NCBI RefSeq assembly: GCF_036324505.1
Contig: NC_086368.1
Span: 26,549,878 to 26,613,877, forward strand
DNA: 64,000 nt
Direction: 5' to 3'
DNA from: Eleginops maclovinus
Lineage: Eukaryota; Chordata; Actinopteri; Perciformes; Eleginopidae
Position numbers and translations under genes: made by a program. Positions 22,621-36,284 of this stretch are shown here, piece after piece. Position 1 is the stretch's first letter, and each line of letters begins with the position of its first letter. Under the pieces are notes generated by a model that saw nothing but the letters and a program-made list of their open reading frames with translations, was not told the origin of the DNA and made no database searches.

Positions 22621-25600
22621 ATAGAAATATTTGCCAAACCAATGCATTAAAAGTTGCATTTCTTTTGAGCTTTACCTAAATTCTGGAGGCAAAGTGATAT
22701 TTAAGGGAAGTGTGTGACCAAATCCACGGGTGACGCTAGCATCCCACAGATATGTGAAGGCTGGAGTTTCCTGACTCACCGGCAGAGATAAGAGTGAGTG
22801 TGTGGGCGCCTCATTCATTTTTATCCTCACGTTAGGGTTACACTCTCTGGACTGTTAAGAGAGGAGCACACTCTTTCCGCCTGACTGCAAATCCTGCTCC
22901 TCTCCCATCGCCCTCCTTTTTTCGGTTCATAGAGATCACAGGATGGGCTGGACTACGCTGAAAAGAGATGTATTACCAAGAATATGCATCTCAAGTCTTT
23001 TGATCCTAATGTAATTCATGTGAGAAAATATGGGATGAAATAAAAAGCACATGGGCCTGATTTAAATCATGAGTTACGCAAGTTCGTTGTTGAACCCCGG
23101 GAAGAGTTTAAATGTTGCAAAGGTCACTCATTTTTTAACCTTTTGTAGCTTTCATCCTCTTTAGGAAGATTTAATAAGGACGGAATATGACGTTGCATTG
23201 GAAGTTGGTTAGGCATTTTGAATGGCTACTTTTGCGATAATGACAGTAGGGAATTGTGTTTCTATTCATTCCCTTTTTCCATACTTCCAATCGTAACTCT
23301 GAGACCAATATAAGAACCATTCGGCCAATATTTTCCAGATATCCAGGCCAAGTTTCGCCTCTTCCGTGCGCTGGTCATTGTCAACAGTCCGATTAGCAGC
23401 TCTCAAGAATGGAAAGACGTTGAGAATTAGTTTTTACGACCAGCTCTTAATAGAGATGACTCCAAAGATAAACTGTCAACAAGGCAAGGGTCGACCGGTT
23501 CCAAGATTGCATTGCAGTCAGTGCCTCCAAACAGACTGTTTACCCGATTACAACCAAAGCCTGCTCAAACATGATTGAGCTAATAATACTCCAACTACAA
23601 ACGGAAACCAGGACGCAAAATCTCATGGCATACAGATTCTGCGTTCATCTGACACTTTTTCATGAAACACTTTCCTTGCTTGTACATGACTGAAATCTGA
23701 TAAGAGCGGAAAAGGGGATCTGACAGATTTTCACTTGAGTATATTCACATGGAGACAGATGTTGTAAATGTGTGTGTGTGGGCGGGGGTTTAACACTTTT
23801 TTCCCTCGTTTATCTCAGTGTTTGACACTCACTGACAACTTTATAATATGTGACAGTAATTGATCACACCAGCATGAGCTTTAATCACATAGCCAGCCAT
23901 TAGCCTGACACATATCTCTTCTTATTTAAAAAAACAAACAAAACACTAATGCAGACATGTCAAATAAGATCAAGTAAATCTTGTAGAACAGAGAGATCAA
24001 AGTCTCCACTCACGCACCAAACCCATACTGAAGGAGAATTAAAGCAGCCACTCTGCCAGGGTTTAGAGTTCAACAGCTCTTGTGTACAAGCAAATGGATC
24101 CAGCGACCTTAACAACGGTTATCTGATAGCTTCCTCTTTCTTTTAAAGTGCACTCAGCTCCCAGCCGAACGGCACGTAGTTTATTCCACATTATCAGTTT
24201 TTATCCGATGCGACACTGCTCCCACGGCTTGACACAACATTAACATACAACATGCGTACTCCACTGCCCTGATGTCAGGGGAATCCACTTAGCTGCCAGT
24301 CATGGTGTGGCAGATGTCAATGTCATAGCTGAGGACCCACTTTCTGTAAACCTAATGACACTTTTTCTGCTTTTGACTCATGTTAACATGCTCTTTGCAA
24401 TCTTTCATTAGCCTCGAGTCTGGTTCTTTGATGAGAATCAGTAGAAGTCTTTCCAAGAAACTAGAAAGACATCACGAGCAGGAACGAGTGTTTTTTTTTT
24501 AAAGTCTTGCTGCACTGACAGTGATCCCCTCCCCCTCTTCTACCTTTCTTCTCCCCCCGTCAGCCCCCATGTTTTACCCTCTCGGTTGATGCCGTGTGTC
24601 AGCTGGGAGGCACGGCGCTGAACCATGCAGATGTAATCTACACCTCCCCGTGCCAAAGAACAGCGATTGAATCGCGTAGGGCGGCCGATCCATGACATGC
24701 TGACAGGATAGGCATAGCGACACATGTGTGGGTATCTGCTTACATGTAACGCATCCCAGGGGGGTGGGGGGGAGGGAATATGGTAGGAGGCCAAGTCTTG
24801 TAATGTGTGCAGGGGTGGAAAGGAGAGGCGCTGGAAAAAACGCTGCACGACTGGGTGGGACGCACGTGGGATGGCTGACACAACGTTCAAGAGAACTCCA
24901 AAGCAAAGCTGGGTGGAGATAAGAAAGAAAGTGAGGGGGGAAGCGGGAGAGGCAGAGCATGAAATAGAAAGAGCAGGTGAAAGGAAGTACGGCAGACTAA
25001 CTGGGAAGAGAGCCGTGGAGGTGCCGTAGATGAAACATGGCAGGATGATCGGGGTGGAAAGTCCGTGTGTTTGTTTGCTCAGGGCTTGTCAACAGAAGCA
25101 GCAGAACTCGCACCCCCGAGCAAATTTAGAAAAAGTGTGTTTCTGTGTTTACATGCAAGCAGGAGCTTTTCACAGAGTCAAGAAACTGTGTCGGTGGTGT
25201 CAGGGGAGCTAGTCTGCAGAGCTCTGGGGGAGAACGATCACAAGGAAGAAGCCTTTGTTCACTGTCTGGTTGCAACAGTCGAACATACGTGAGGCATCAT
25301 TAGTCCGAGGCTGCTGTACAGCGAGCCAACAGGGGCAGAAACGTGGACTTGACATGAAGGCTAAAGGGCACTTTTGCATGGACACAAGGCAGACAAAACA
25401 CTGCCTCTGGGGATCGGTTGCTCTTCTGACCAAGCTCTGATCTGCTTTCCTCTACAAACGAAACATCAAAAGAGGCAACAAGAAGATCAAACTTCCACGG
25501 CTTGGAACGAGGTGATACACCAACCAGAAGAGCTCTACCCCGCTATATGTGATTTCCATCCTGTGCCGCTTTGATTCAGGAGTCATGAAAGAGTCGGGCA

Positions 25601-26102
25601 AAGCATTTCATGATCTAGGCGACCATATATCCAACAGCCAAAGGGGAAAAAGCCAGAAAGCATAGTGTCAGCTTGTTGTTTCCAACTCCCCTCGCACCTA
25701 AAGGTTCCCTCCAGCACATTCTCTCACTGAAATATTAATCGTGTTTGACAGCTGTTTTATCGATTAAAACAAACACAGGACCAGAGCTGGATCACCCAAA
25801 CAAGGACTGGCTCGGATACTGGGCGAAAAACAAAGTGGGCTCGAGACGGCGCCATGTGGAGGCAGCCTCATTATAAATGTGCTGTTTCCCACTGTGACGG
25901 TACTGTATGTCAACTGTGAGGCCGAGCATTTGAATTTGATAAGTGGAAGAGCATATAGTTAAAAATGTACATTCAGATACCAGCGTGTCAAAGTGTGAAG
26001 AAGCCTCATACGCGGCTGCTTTTCCAGGCGACTCAACTCTACCCACATCCATGCGACTCCAACGCACTTAACAAGGTGGTATAATGGTAGGTGGTTTGCT
26101 TG

Positions 26103-26229
<127 letters not shown>

Positions 26230-27354
26230 CCGGCACGGCAGAGGCAATTTGCAGCATTAAGCCGCCTGATAGCACATGTCCACTGAGAGTTAGGGAGTGA
26301 TTTAACGGACATTGCTCACACCAATTAGAGTGAATCAGCCAGGCAACGCTACCGACGACAAGTGGATGCCGGCGCTGTCAACACACGCAGCCACACACAC
26401 ATGCGCTCCCACACGCTGCGGAAAAGGGGGTATTTCACTGTTTCTTTTGTGATTAAGAGCATGAAAATAGCCCATTTAGATAATCCCTCCCTGTCAGCGC
26501 TGTCAGCCTCAGAGACACTGACACATCCCATGCACTCATTCCCTCATTACCATACGCCAGTCATTCCAAGAGGGACCGAGAGTACAAAGCCCCGAAGAAT
26601 GAGCTGAAGAGATCGGCCACCTGCTTCCATTTTTTTTTTTTCAACAACCGCTCTTCGTGTCTTTGCCGGCCAAGCCTGGAGCGACATGACACAGTACGCG
26701 GGCCACAAAAGAGAGAGCCGAGCCACACCGGGCGACACGGCAGGCACAAAAAAAAAAAGAGGGTGCACAAAAGGATTTCTATTTGCACGCCCATAGGAGG
26801 GATCGGGCCCTGGAGAGCACCTGATTCATTTCTTCTTGAGGGCTATTAATCTTTTCAAGCACCAGAATCACTTTGCCTTTCAGGAGCGGGAGAGGAGATT
26901 GAGTTTTTCTATTACAATCAACCAGAGGCAGTGTGTGTGTCGCAGGCAGAGAGGGGGCAGAGAGCACACTGCTGTCCCGGCTGCTGACTTTCCCGGTCGA
27001 AACAAAAACAAGGCAGGGAATGCTTTATCACATTAGTGAGATCATTGGGAAACACAAGTGGGGCAATGCAAGGTCACGGTAAAGCCAAACGGTGCACTAA
27101 ACCTTCAGACATTAAACCTGAATTGTTTTAAATGTGTGTGTTCATATGGTGGAATTTGTCTTCTCCACACACAACAGACGGCAACCTCTCTTATGTAACC
27201 CTCTTTAGGATTTGAATTCCTATGCATTGCAGTGTTTCTGTTTTTTTGTCCACAGGATGTTATATGTTAAGGATGTCCCATACACTGAGAGATGAGATTT
27301 ACAACTATGCCGAAAAAAAGTGGAAACTGTGAAAGGTATTCTTTGCTTACATTG

Positions 27355-27480
27355 AGTAAGGCGGGAAAGATCAATACCACTCTCATATCTGCCTGTCAAA
27401 GTCATGAGACAAATAGCATAGCTTAGCATAAAGGCTAAAAATAAGGAACCGTTCAACCTGACTCTTTCCAACCTTACTGC
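27355..27480 (-). repeat. Fragment of the GCTAAGCTAA-type repeat, inverted
   Basis: GGAAAGATCAATACCACTCT, CATATCTGCCTGTCAAAG and ATAGCTTAGCATAAAGGCTA are the reverse-orientation counterpart of the right and left blocks of the repeat at 22262-22620. Confidence 0.45.
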
Positions 27481-28439
27481 CTACTTATACTTCAGCAATC
27501 TCTTAACCAGTTGGCTATCTTTCTGACTACAATAAGCAGCTGGGGGCGAATTCAACCTGAGTATGCTAATCATTCTTACCAGTATTGAGACAACATCTGT
27601 AACCAGGTGTTTTCAAAACTAGCAGAAGCTAATAAAAAGCTAAATGGTTATCAGACAACAGCCGATGGTTTCCAAAACAGCATGTTGGCTAATGTGTTCC
27701 CGCTTCTTTTACTCTCCACAGGGACTCTTTATATGCATTAAAACAAACTCTAGTATAATCAATCCTACCCAGACTACAAACGGGAATCAGAAGCTTACTT
27801 GCGTATTAGCTTGTGAGCTTGATTTGGTAGAAAACGCTCAAATGTGAATGTATTTTCTTGGCTGGCTGCAATGATTTACTTGAATATAATTCATACAGCT
27901 CTCAGCAAGAATGTGAACAAGCTTGGAATCAACAATGTTCAACTATTCCAGGAAGATTATTTTTTATCTCAAACTCATTTTCCAAGGTCAAGAAAAACGC
28001 TTCTGCATGTTTCCTATTTTGTCTTCTCTCAAGAATGTTTGATAAAGTTATTCTGCTGCTGGCTGGGGACGACTCGGCCTTGACCTGTCCCCTAGCCTTT
28101 TATTAGCACATTCTGCAGCTAGTATATGAACAATGCAGACCTTGGTATAAAAAGCTAATACATCACCAGCATTAGTAGCCTTTTCTTATTGGACATGTTC
28201 TGTTGCTAATGGGCTAATTACCTCAGTGGCCCACATAAGGCCTGAACACATTACTCCACTTTCTTAGACCTTTGTGGGTCAAAGGGCACCCTCACTACAT
28301 GGGTATGGGGCTGATTTATCAAATCTAAGTGAAAATAGAGCATAGACATCACATTTATTACTGCCTTGTATAATATATCAGCTACATTCATTAAACCACA
28401 GCCTTTCTCGTGAAAAATGTCCGTCGGTGAGTGGTATTA

Positions 28440-29060
28440 ATTGCAGAAGAACCGAGTGAAGTGCAGAGCTCGGCGGCGGATCCCCCGGTCAGGCTCCCAG
28501 ACGTCTGCACTAATGGGGGAATATGGAGGCCACTTTAAAATGAAAAACGGCATCGGAGCCCGGTGTCACTTAATCAATGTGAAACCCCCAGTGGGGCCAG
28601 GGAAGCGCCGCCTTCGGGGTCTGCGTAGTCCCCGAACTCATGTCCCCAGAACGAAGGGGGGTATAAATGGCCTGTCACGATGTAACTCATCTCCGTCACA
28701 CAGCGATGATGGCGTTGCTCCCAAGGGGGTGTTGCTAGGAGGTTTGTGTCTTCTTGGGAGGTGTTAAACAACACCATCCATCTCGGTAACACAATACTTC
28801 AGACACCGTCGACCTAAAGGAGCCGTCATCACCGCCGGCTCCTCAGAAGCCTTCATTCATGCGGGATGAAATTTGCCTTGAAAATGCCCGAGGCAACACT
28901 GTGGCTCCATCAATCACTCTCTAAGTCAGATAGGATCATAAAGCTGGACATGTCTGGCTAATTTCTGGATCTCTTTATGATCCCTCAATAACAGGAAATC
29001 AACCCACTCCGGGGACACAAAATGAAAATCTATTTTATTGCAGGGTAAGTGGATTTGACT
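28440..29060. promoter_or_regulatory. Candidate conserved non-coding block
   Basis: A high-complexity segment without recognised repeats, richer in GC and CpG than its surroundings, containing an exact 11-bp inverted repeat (GGATCATAAAG at 28933-28943 and CTTTATGATCC at 28973-28983). The longest open frame has no family resemblance. Whether it is conserved cannot be judged without an alignment; this is a candidate only. Confidence 0.25.
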
Positions 29061-30112
29061 TCTGTTGCCAATGTATGCGGACAGCTTCACGCCTGAGCTG
29101 GCCGGAGTGTCAGTTAGTCTCTGCTGGCCCGCTGCTACTCTATCTCGCGGCTGCCTCGGGCCCCGGGGTGCTCTTATCTCTCAAAGAAACGGCTCCCGTG
29201 CCGCAGCCTCCGCTCGCAGCTCTCATCTATCTGCCTGACATGTGCTTCCTTGTTTGTTTTCTCTCGCCTGCTAGACACGGCCCGATGATATTGAGCCGTG
29301 TCGACGGCGCTCCTCCATTCATGCCAGATGAATCAATCACTCCTGCGTGCTCCGCGGCCCCGTTTAGTGCCGACAGTCTTTTCCAGTTCAATCAATGCTT
29401 TAGGAAGGAGGTTAGTGCTTTTCCCTCCATTCATTAAGAAAAGAAAAGCTCACTTAAAGCAGCTCTGCCAGCCACTTTGGCAGGGAGATCTGCAACAATG
29501 AAGGACTGTCAGCTTCCTGGAAGGATATTTGTGTTTGGTTTATTGGAGGCAAATATAGATGGACTGCATTTTGTTGATACGAGTATGGAAATGTACATTT
29601 GTAGCAGAAGTTCTACACTTGTAGCAGATGTCTAGTTCACAATCTCTGTTGAATTACTTAACATAATTAAACAGAGATAATTCCTTTGAGTAAATACATT
29701 TGTACAGCATGTAGGTGGCTTAGATATAGGCCAGCAGTAGCAAGAGTGTTACATAACACAAGGTTAAGGTTGCAACTTGCTATTATTTCTATTATTGATT
29801 TGTGTTCGATGTATAGAATCAGAAAATAGTGAAAAATGTCCATCCCAAGTTGTCCGTGTGCAAAGGCAGTTCTTCGAATGTCTTGTTTGGTCAGTCCAAA
29901 ATCCAGAAATATTCACTTTCTTATGATATAAAACAGGAAAGCGGGAAATGTTCATATTTAAAGAGGCTGAAAACAGCTTTGAAAGTCCTTTTTTTAACAT
30001 GAGCAATGACTTTAAAGACCAAAATAAGTGTTTCTTTCTGTCACTAATTGCAGATTTCCACATGGCAAAACAGAGGAAAAAAAGAAGACTGCCTCTAATT
30101 CCTTTACTATCC

Positions 30113-30185
30113 TTTAATGAAATGAGAACTCAAAGCCTACTTGCTCATTAAAAAAAATATATCATTATGAAAAAAGGATTTTAAT
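30113..30185 (-). promoter_or_regulatory. shq1: Candidate shq1 poly(A) signals
   Basis: On the shq1 strand, ATTAAA occurs at 30185-30180 and 30118-30113, about 165 and 235 bases after the stop codon. A canonical AATAAA occurs only much further on (29544-29539). Which is used cannot be decided from sequence. Confidence 0.35.
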
Positions 30186-30350
30186 GGAGGATTAGCAAGC
30201 TCAAAAACTCAAGAGAAATCTATTCATTGTAGACATTAAGGTCCTCTTAACGAGCTCCAAAGATAATATAGAAATAAGATCGCACATTCTTACATCCCTT
30301 ACAATAAGCCATCAGTTCAAAAAGTGTCTCTCAGGTGAGCCATGAGGAAG

Positions 30351-30924
30351 TCACTTCAGATCCTCCTGAGTCTGGACGATGAGCAGAGGGTTTCTGCGAG
30401 GACTCGGCTCTAACAAAATCCCGCTGATGCTCCTCGCAGATGTTGCTTCTGGTTTCGTTGCGCCGTTGCCGTTCGCCCGTGAACACGCTGTAGAGTCTTC
30501 CGAGATTTTCAGCTCCTCTGTCACCCGTTCCCCCAGCTCCTGGATCAGCTGTCTGGATCCTTCTGAGGCTGAGGGGAGGGCGTTCACCTTATCCTCCGCT
30601 GAGAGGAGTGTGCTGTGTTGGGGGAGGGGAGTGGCAGCTGGGATGTGTTGGGACTGTGGAGGGTTGTCCTTAGACATCTCTCCTCCTCCTCCCCCTCCTC
30701 CTCCCTCAGCCTCAGATTCCTCGCTCTCATCCGAGGAGTCGCTACTGCTGCTGCTGCTGCTGCTACTGCTGCTGTCACTGGACGAGCTGCTGCTGTCACT
30801 GTGGGATTCTTCCTCTGCCACCATCTTCGCCGCCTCCTCCAGCTCCTCCAGTTCCAGCTCCAAGTCTTTTTTCTGCAGGGAGGCTTTTTGCAACGTCGCG
30901 GCCAACGCTGACATCTTCTTGGAC
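30351..30924 (-). CDS. shq1: shq1 terminal coding exon (SSD end plus acidic Ser-rich tail)
   Basis: A CCACAG acceptor ends at 30925; the exon begins with the base completing a lysine codon split in the previous exon, giving VK|SKKMSALAATLQKASLQKKD and then LELELEELEEAAKMV. This matches the last helix of the SHQ1 C-terminal domain (human SKKLAALTEAL... from memory). The open frame runs 190 further residues to a stop ending at 30351. After the helix comes a run of Ser with Asp/Glu (about residues 38-70 of the exon), then eight consecutive Gly, and a Pro/Ser-rich tail containing LIQELGERV. SHQ1 is the nuclear chaperone that holds dyskerin before H/ACA snoRNP assembly. The acidic Ser-rich tail is a known, poorly conserved feature of the family. 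Confidence 0.93.
30680..30800. repeat. Coding trinucleotide tracts (CTG/CAG-like and CCT/AGG-like)
   Basis: On the plus strand CTG-rich triplets (about 30744-30800) encode the Ser run of SHQ1 as AGC/AGT on the gene strand, and CCT/CTC triplets (about 30680-30710) encode its Gly run. Both are imperfect simple repeats inside the coding exon, so length polymorphism of the protein tail is plausible. Confidence 0.85.
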
Positions 30925-31876
30925 CTGTGGAGATTAAAGAGAGGGACGAGAAAGAGAAGTTAGGAACGTGAGAAAAGTGACATGAAAACTACAACTTCAT
31001 CAGAGAGAGATGCTGACTGATGGACTGGCTCTGCGTATTTAAAGACATAGCCACGGGATAACCATCTACAAATCTAATACCATTGACCATATCCCATTTT
31101 CATCTGAATACTAAGTAGAACACGATTTTCCGAGGCGCGGGGGCTCAATGAAATATGGAAATATGGATGTTTAATAATGTAGGCAGATGAGCTGCGCTGA
31201 TACCCGGGGCTCCGGCTCTTCCTGTCCCCTCCCCCAACCGCCGCTCTCCCTGCGAGAGGTGATAAGAGACTGAGAGGGATTACAGAGAGAGGCAGAGTGC
31301 TCTCCCCCTCCCCCTCCTCCTCCTCCTTCACCCTCGGCCAGTACATGCAAATGCACACACTTTTACCTCTCGCATTATGAGAGGCTAAGCCAACAGTTAG
31401 AGGCAGCGGCAAGCAGAGGAACCTTTCACACCAACACAAGATGGGATTTCTTTATATGTTTTTTTAATGAGTTCACGAGCAGCGAACCATTCCTGAGAAT
31501 GTAATGGATGGCATGGAGAAATAGATCCTTTTAGTGGGATTTTAAATTGGATAGTTTACCCAACAATCAGGCTGTTTTAGACAAAAAACTACTTGGTAAA
31601 TGCGTGTTTTTGTAAATACAATTCTGATGCATCACGTTTCGTGTCTCCAAAGAGCCTGAAAGTAGTAATTAAGTTTAGGTTACTGTCAATGACTGATCTG
31701 CACTAACATATACAGTATATAACCGTCACTTATTCAGTCCAACTTCCAAACTTTAAAACCGACGTTGCCGGTAGTTGGAGAAGTGACAAGATTAACAAAG
31801 ACATTTTTTGTTGAGTTTGACTGTTATTATTAATACTGTAGGGGCTTCGAGGAGAGCAAATTAATGTCACCTTTGT

Positions 31877-32370
31877 CAGAGGTGTAAAGTTACTAAGTAC
31901 ATTTACTCAAGTACTGTACTTAATTACAATTTGAGATACTTTACTTAAGTATTTCAATTTTATACTACTTTGTACTTCTACTCCATTCAAATTCAGGTAA
32001 ATTGTGCTCTTTTACGCCACTACATTTATTTAGCACCTTTAGTTGCTAGGCAGATTTGGATTAATGATGTGAAATATAATCAACCCTTAAATCAGACTTT
32101 GCAGTATACAAAGCCATTCAAACTAGCTGCACCTTTACCAGCTCTGAGAACACTTTAATGATCAATCATTATAAAACATATCAGAGATATTATTCTGAAA
32201 TGGACCAATCAGACAATGACTACTTTTACTGTCGCTGCTTTAAGTAAATTTTGATGAGAGTACTTTCTACTTTCACTGGAGGAACATTTTGAATGCAGGA
32301 GAGTATTCCTACACTCTGGTACTTCTACTTTTACTCAATTACAAGATTTCAGTACTTCACCCAACTCTGG
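31877..32370. mobile_element. hAT-like MITE
   Basis: The left end CAGAGGTGTAAAGTTACTAA and the right end, read inverted, CCAGAGTTGGGTGAAGTACT form terminal inverted repeats. Internal blocks GTACATTTACTCAAGTACTG and GAGTACTTTCTACTTTCACT are typical of a very common teleost hAT-derived MITE known from memory. About 494 bp; no transposase frame. Flanking 8-mers are not identical, so the target duplication is degraded or the ends are slightly misplaced. Confidence 0.7.
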
Positions 32371-33093
32371 ACACAAATAAATTATAAGCGTTGTCCAAAT
32401 AAGAAATAAGTATTCCGTTCAACATGCATCCAACAGCGTTGCTCTATAAATCCGGCGTGAAATGTGCATATCCACCTGGGCGTCATGATGCTATCCCTGC
32501 TGATGAACACCTGTCACCTGCAGAGTCATGAATGGTGAGTAACCTTTCACACTGGAGACAGAAGCCAGGCATTAGTGGGATTTTCTGTCCAGTAGCAAAG
32601 GGTGTTAATAGATCGAACACAGGTACATTTAGAGAATAAATCCAGCAGAATGGAAGCAGGTTTCCCCAAATGGCCTGACAATTCGGCAATACAGTCAATA
32701 AAAGTCTGGACTCTGAGCTGCAGCCTAACAGATCAGAGTTTCCAAAGATTAAGAGAATGCCCTCATAATGCAGAACATTAAACAATGTCTCCGTCCCGTA
32801 GCCCTGCTTTTATCACCAGGGAAGACACAACACGACTCCTTGAAGAGCGAGGCGGTGTTTTATTGCTGATGAATTTCCTCCCACAAGGCCCCTTTTGTGT
32901 AAAGCCATCAGATTGCTCGGAGGCCCGCGCCTGCACATTATTCACACTGGGATGCCCGCCCTGCTGCCAAAAACTTAAGTGGTTGCTATTCGTCCCCCGG
33001 TGCGTTTAGGGCGTGTGTGCTGCCCCTATTGCCATGGTGATTACAAGGTGACCTCTGCGGGTCACTGCGATTCAGACCATTCAGGGTGGGATA

Positions 33094-33095
<2 letters not shown>

Positions 33096-33129
<34 letters not shown>
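33096..33129. repeat. (GT)n microsatellite
   Basis: Uninterrupted GT run of about 33 bp. Confidence 0.95.
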
Positions 33130-34204
33130 TGGGGCTTTTCACACTGGGCTCCCGGTGCCCTCTCTGGCCCAATTAACCCCGCTGCCGAGCTCCAGGATGG
33201 CTCCTCATTACCGTGCAGTCCTAATGAGCTCCCTATTCTGAAGTGTTTATGGAAGCAGTGTGTAAGGGGCCGTGTATTCATTTAAGACCCTCAGGAGGGA
33301 CTGGGTAAACAGATCTTATAGTTCTAGCACATTCTCCTCTGTGCACACAGAAAGGAATAAGCTGGGGATGTGGGAAAGCACGGAGATGCCCTTTCTCACA
33401 TGCACCTTTTTCCCCCAAAAATGTTTTGGCAGTTTTCTGTGTCACAGTGTGGCAGAATTTGAAAACAGTAGCCAAAGTCGATTTTTTTTTCCCTGCTAAG
33501 ATTCTTGGGCTGCATGCCAAGCTCAGAGAGTAGAAACATTCCCGTGGTTTCAGCCATGGAGCTGAGAATTTGGCTAAAATACACAACATTCTCAAGCTAG
33601 TAAATCTGTAAATCCTATCCAAGAAAACTCCCCAAGATACTCAGAGGAATGAACATTGTGAACAGGAATGTGATTGTGTCGTGCATTAAAGGGTAAATGT
33701 GCTAAATTACCATATTTATCCTTTAATGCATTCCATTGATCCTTCAAACATGCGGTGTAGCATATTCCTCTCTTAAAACACATTCATGAGAGACACTGTT
33801 AAAGGACATTATTTATATATTCTTAAGATACATCTTCAGTAGGAACAAATGGGCCTCGAGGCTGAGGTACACACAGCGTAGGGGAGCAATCATTGAGATT
33901 AAGATAAAATAATTGCTGCCTTGATAACTTTAAGGAATTGTACAATCCTGTCTCAGAGTATAATAAACGGCTCGGCAATGATTTAGTATCTGAGAAGTCT
34001 TCAGATTCTTGGCTCTAACATTGGATAGTATTTCATGTTCTCTATTACTTGAAGCTACTCTCCTCCACTGATGCAGTAACTCATTGTGTCAGCAAGAGCA
34101 GAGCTTTAGGGGTGAACACTACAGTCAGGGTGCAGGTGTAGTTTTCAGATTTTCAGACCATTTTACCCAACATGCCTTTCTGTTAGCTCATTTTATGATG
34201 GGAA

Positions 34205-34545
34205 TGATGAGACTCACCTCCACCAAGGAGATATGCTTTAGGATTTGTTGTTTTGTCTTTTACAAAAATGGCCCGTGGAATGGCACTAAAATGACACTAT
34301 GTAAAATTTCGACCTGACCATTGGGCTAAAAGTCAAAAGTGAATACAATTGAACCTAAATCATCCAATAGTTGTAAAGAAATGACACCTACAACTGCAAA
34401 CTTCAACTTACTGGTGGCGTAAGAGTAATGGTGTGGGGAACAACCAAGTTACTGCGATGCATTATCTGGACCCTGTGAATATCTGCACCAAATGGCAAGG
34501 CAATGCGTCTACTAGCTGTTGAGAGATTTCAGTCCAAACCAAAAA
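34205..34545. repeat. Composite of dispersed teleost repeat fragments (includes family E)
   Basis: The left edge CTCCACCAAGGAGATATG resembles, from memory, the inverted end of family D. The right part contains GTGAATATCTGCACCAAATG, GCAAGGCAATGCGTCTACTA and GCTGTTGAGAGATTTCAGTC, the block order of family E (compare 18200-18375). Limits are approximate. Confidence 0.45.
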
Positions 34546-36284
34546 ATTCTGATTATTTCTGAAAAAAGTAAAAATTCTGAGAATTTCTGAAAAATTCTAA
34601 TATGAAGTTTATATAATAAAATATCAATACTTGCCGTCCGTGTATCGATACAATATCGCCACGCAAAGTACCGCGATACTATGCTGTATTGATTATTTCT
34701 CCCTCCCCTACCGTTACTATAATGCATCACAATGGCAGGCCAGACAAATCTTTCAAATCAATCACAATTCGGATCGCCAGAGAAATCTTGTCTCACCTGA
34801 GCAATGCTTGATCTCCGTACACAAACATGTCAACACAAGTTGTGTGAAGGTGTAAAGAACAGCAAGCCATGCGTTCTCTGCGTAACCGAGTCTGGCGATT
34901 TTGCCATTTCACAGTGCGAAGCAACGAAAGCCCGACAACTACGGTCTTGCAAAGCTATTTAAACATTGACAAATGGCCTTTTCCTGCAGTGATTACAGGT
35001 ATGGAGACATTAACCTGAACTAATGATGATGAGTGTGTGCAGGCTGCTGCAAGGAGCCAGTTTAAGGCCCAGGCTCTATAAAAGCCACGTGAGCGCTTCC
35101 TGTAGCGAGGCTCGAGCAGAAGAGCCTCCTACTGCACAGCCACTTCAAAGACTGGCCTGTATTCTCTTTCCCCGTGGGAAGTCATTATTGAGTTAGCATT
35201 GGGGAGGCGCGCTTGTTTTCTCTCCCCCTCCCTCGCTCTGTGGTTGAAGAAGCTCAGGCCTGCGGTGAATACAAAGGCTCTGTCCAGGAGGGGGAGGGAT
35301 AATGTTGTACACAATCCAGTCATTACTACACCGCTGTTGTGGCTTGCCTTCATTAAACTCAGTAGGGGTGGGGTTTTTTTCAAGGTTGGAAAAACTTCTG
35401 GCGAGACAAAGACGCCTCCATCTGCCAAAGTCTTCAAATGAGAATGGGATGTGTGTATGTGTGTGTGAGAGGCGAGCTAAATTACAATCTGACATTTCTT
35501 TCATCGGTCTCATTGAAAGAGCAACTCTTTCAGCACGTCTGTGCTCTTGAAAACGTCTCGGATAAAGCTCGTCTTCAGATGTATAAATCTGTGTAATATG
35601 AGCAGCAGATTTCCTCAGTGTAACTCACAGAATGCACCATTCACCGGCTGAGGGATAAAAGCCGACGCTGCGAGATGTGATCCGTCACTGTGACTGAACG
35701 CTTGGAGGTTTCTGAGGCATCGGATGCCACTTTGATTCATGAAATGAGAAAAACAGATGCATTTACTCAACGCGCCAATGTTTGAGTTCAGACTTAGAGC
35801 TGCGTATGAAAGACTTATTGTACTGTACACACACTGAGACACCATAAATATCTGTTGACTGACATATTTGTTATGTCTTTACAACCTGGGTCTTTCTGTT
35901 GTGGCTTTGAACGTCATTCCTATCCGTTATCATAACCGTTCACTCGGCAACTTCATTGTGTGACTTCATGACAGACATTAAAGGTTGTATAGTTTTATAC
36001 AGGTGATTCTTATAAGAAACCATGTCTGTAGATTGGAGTTTCCAGACTTTGAGTTTTCCTTACTGAGCAGTTGTACAGGCATACCGTTTCTTTTTTGAAT
36101 CAGTAGTTACCAGTTTGACTATGGGATATGCCATCTCCTGTAAACAGCCCACCATCGCTGTCAACTTTTGAATGGAGGCCAGGAGTTGTGGACAGATTAT
36201 GGTTTCCCTGAGAAAGAAAGCCCACTGATCTGGGTGATCACCAGTTTGAGCGAAATGTCTCGACAGCTATTGGTTCACCGGATC

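Noticed and set aside
24540..25030. Possible coding exon in overlapping frames of 64-128 codons
   Set aside because: No residue pattern of a known family and no good splice-site pair; overlapping open frames on both strands argue for chance.
28441..28767. A 108-codon plus-strand frame as a gene
   Set aside because: No domain resemblance; the composition and the inverted repeat nearby fit non-coding DNA better.
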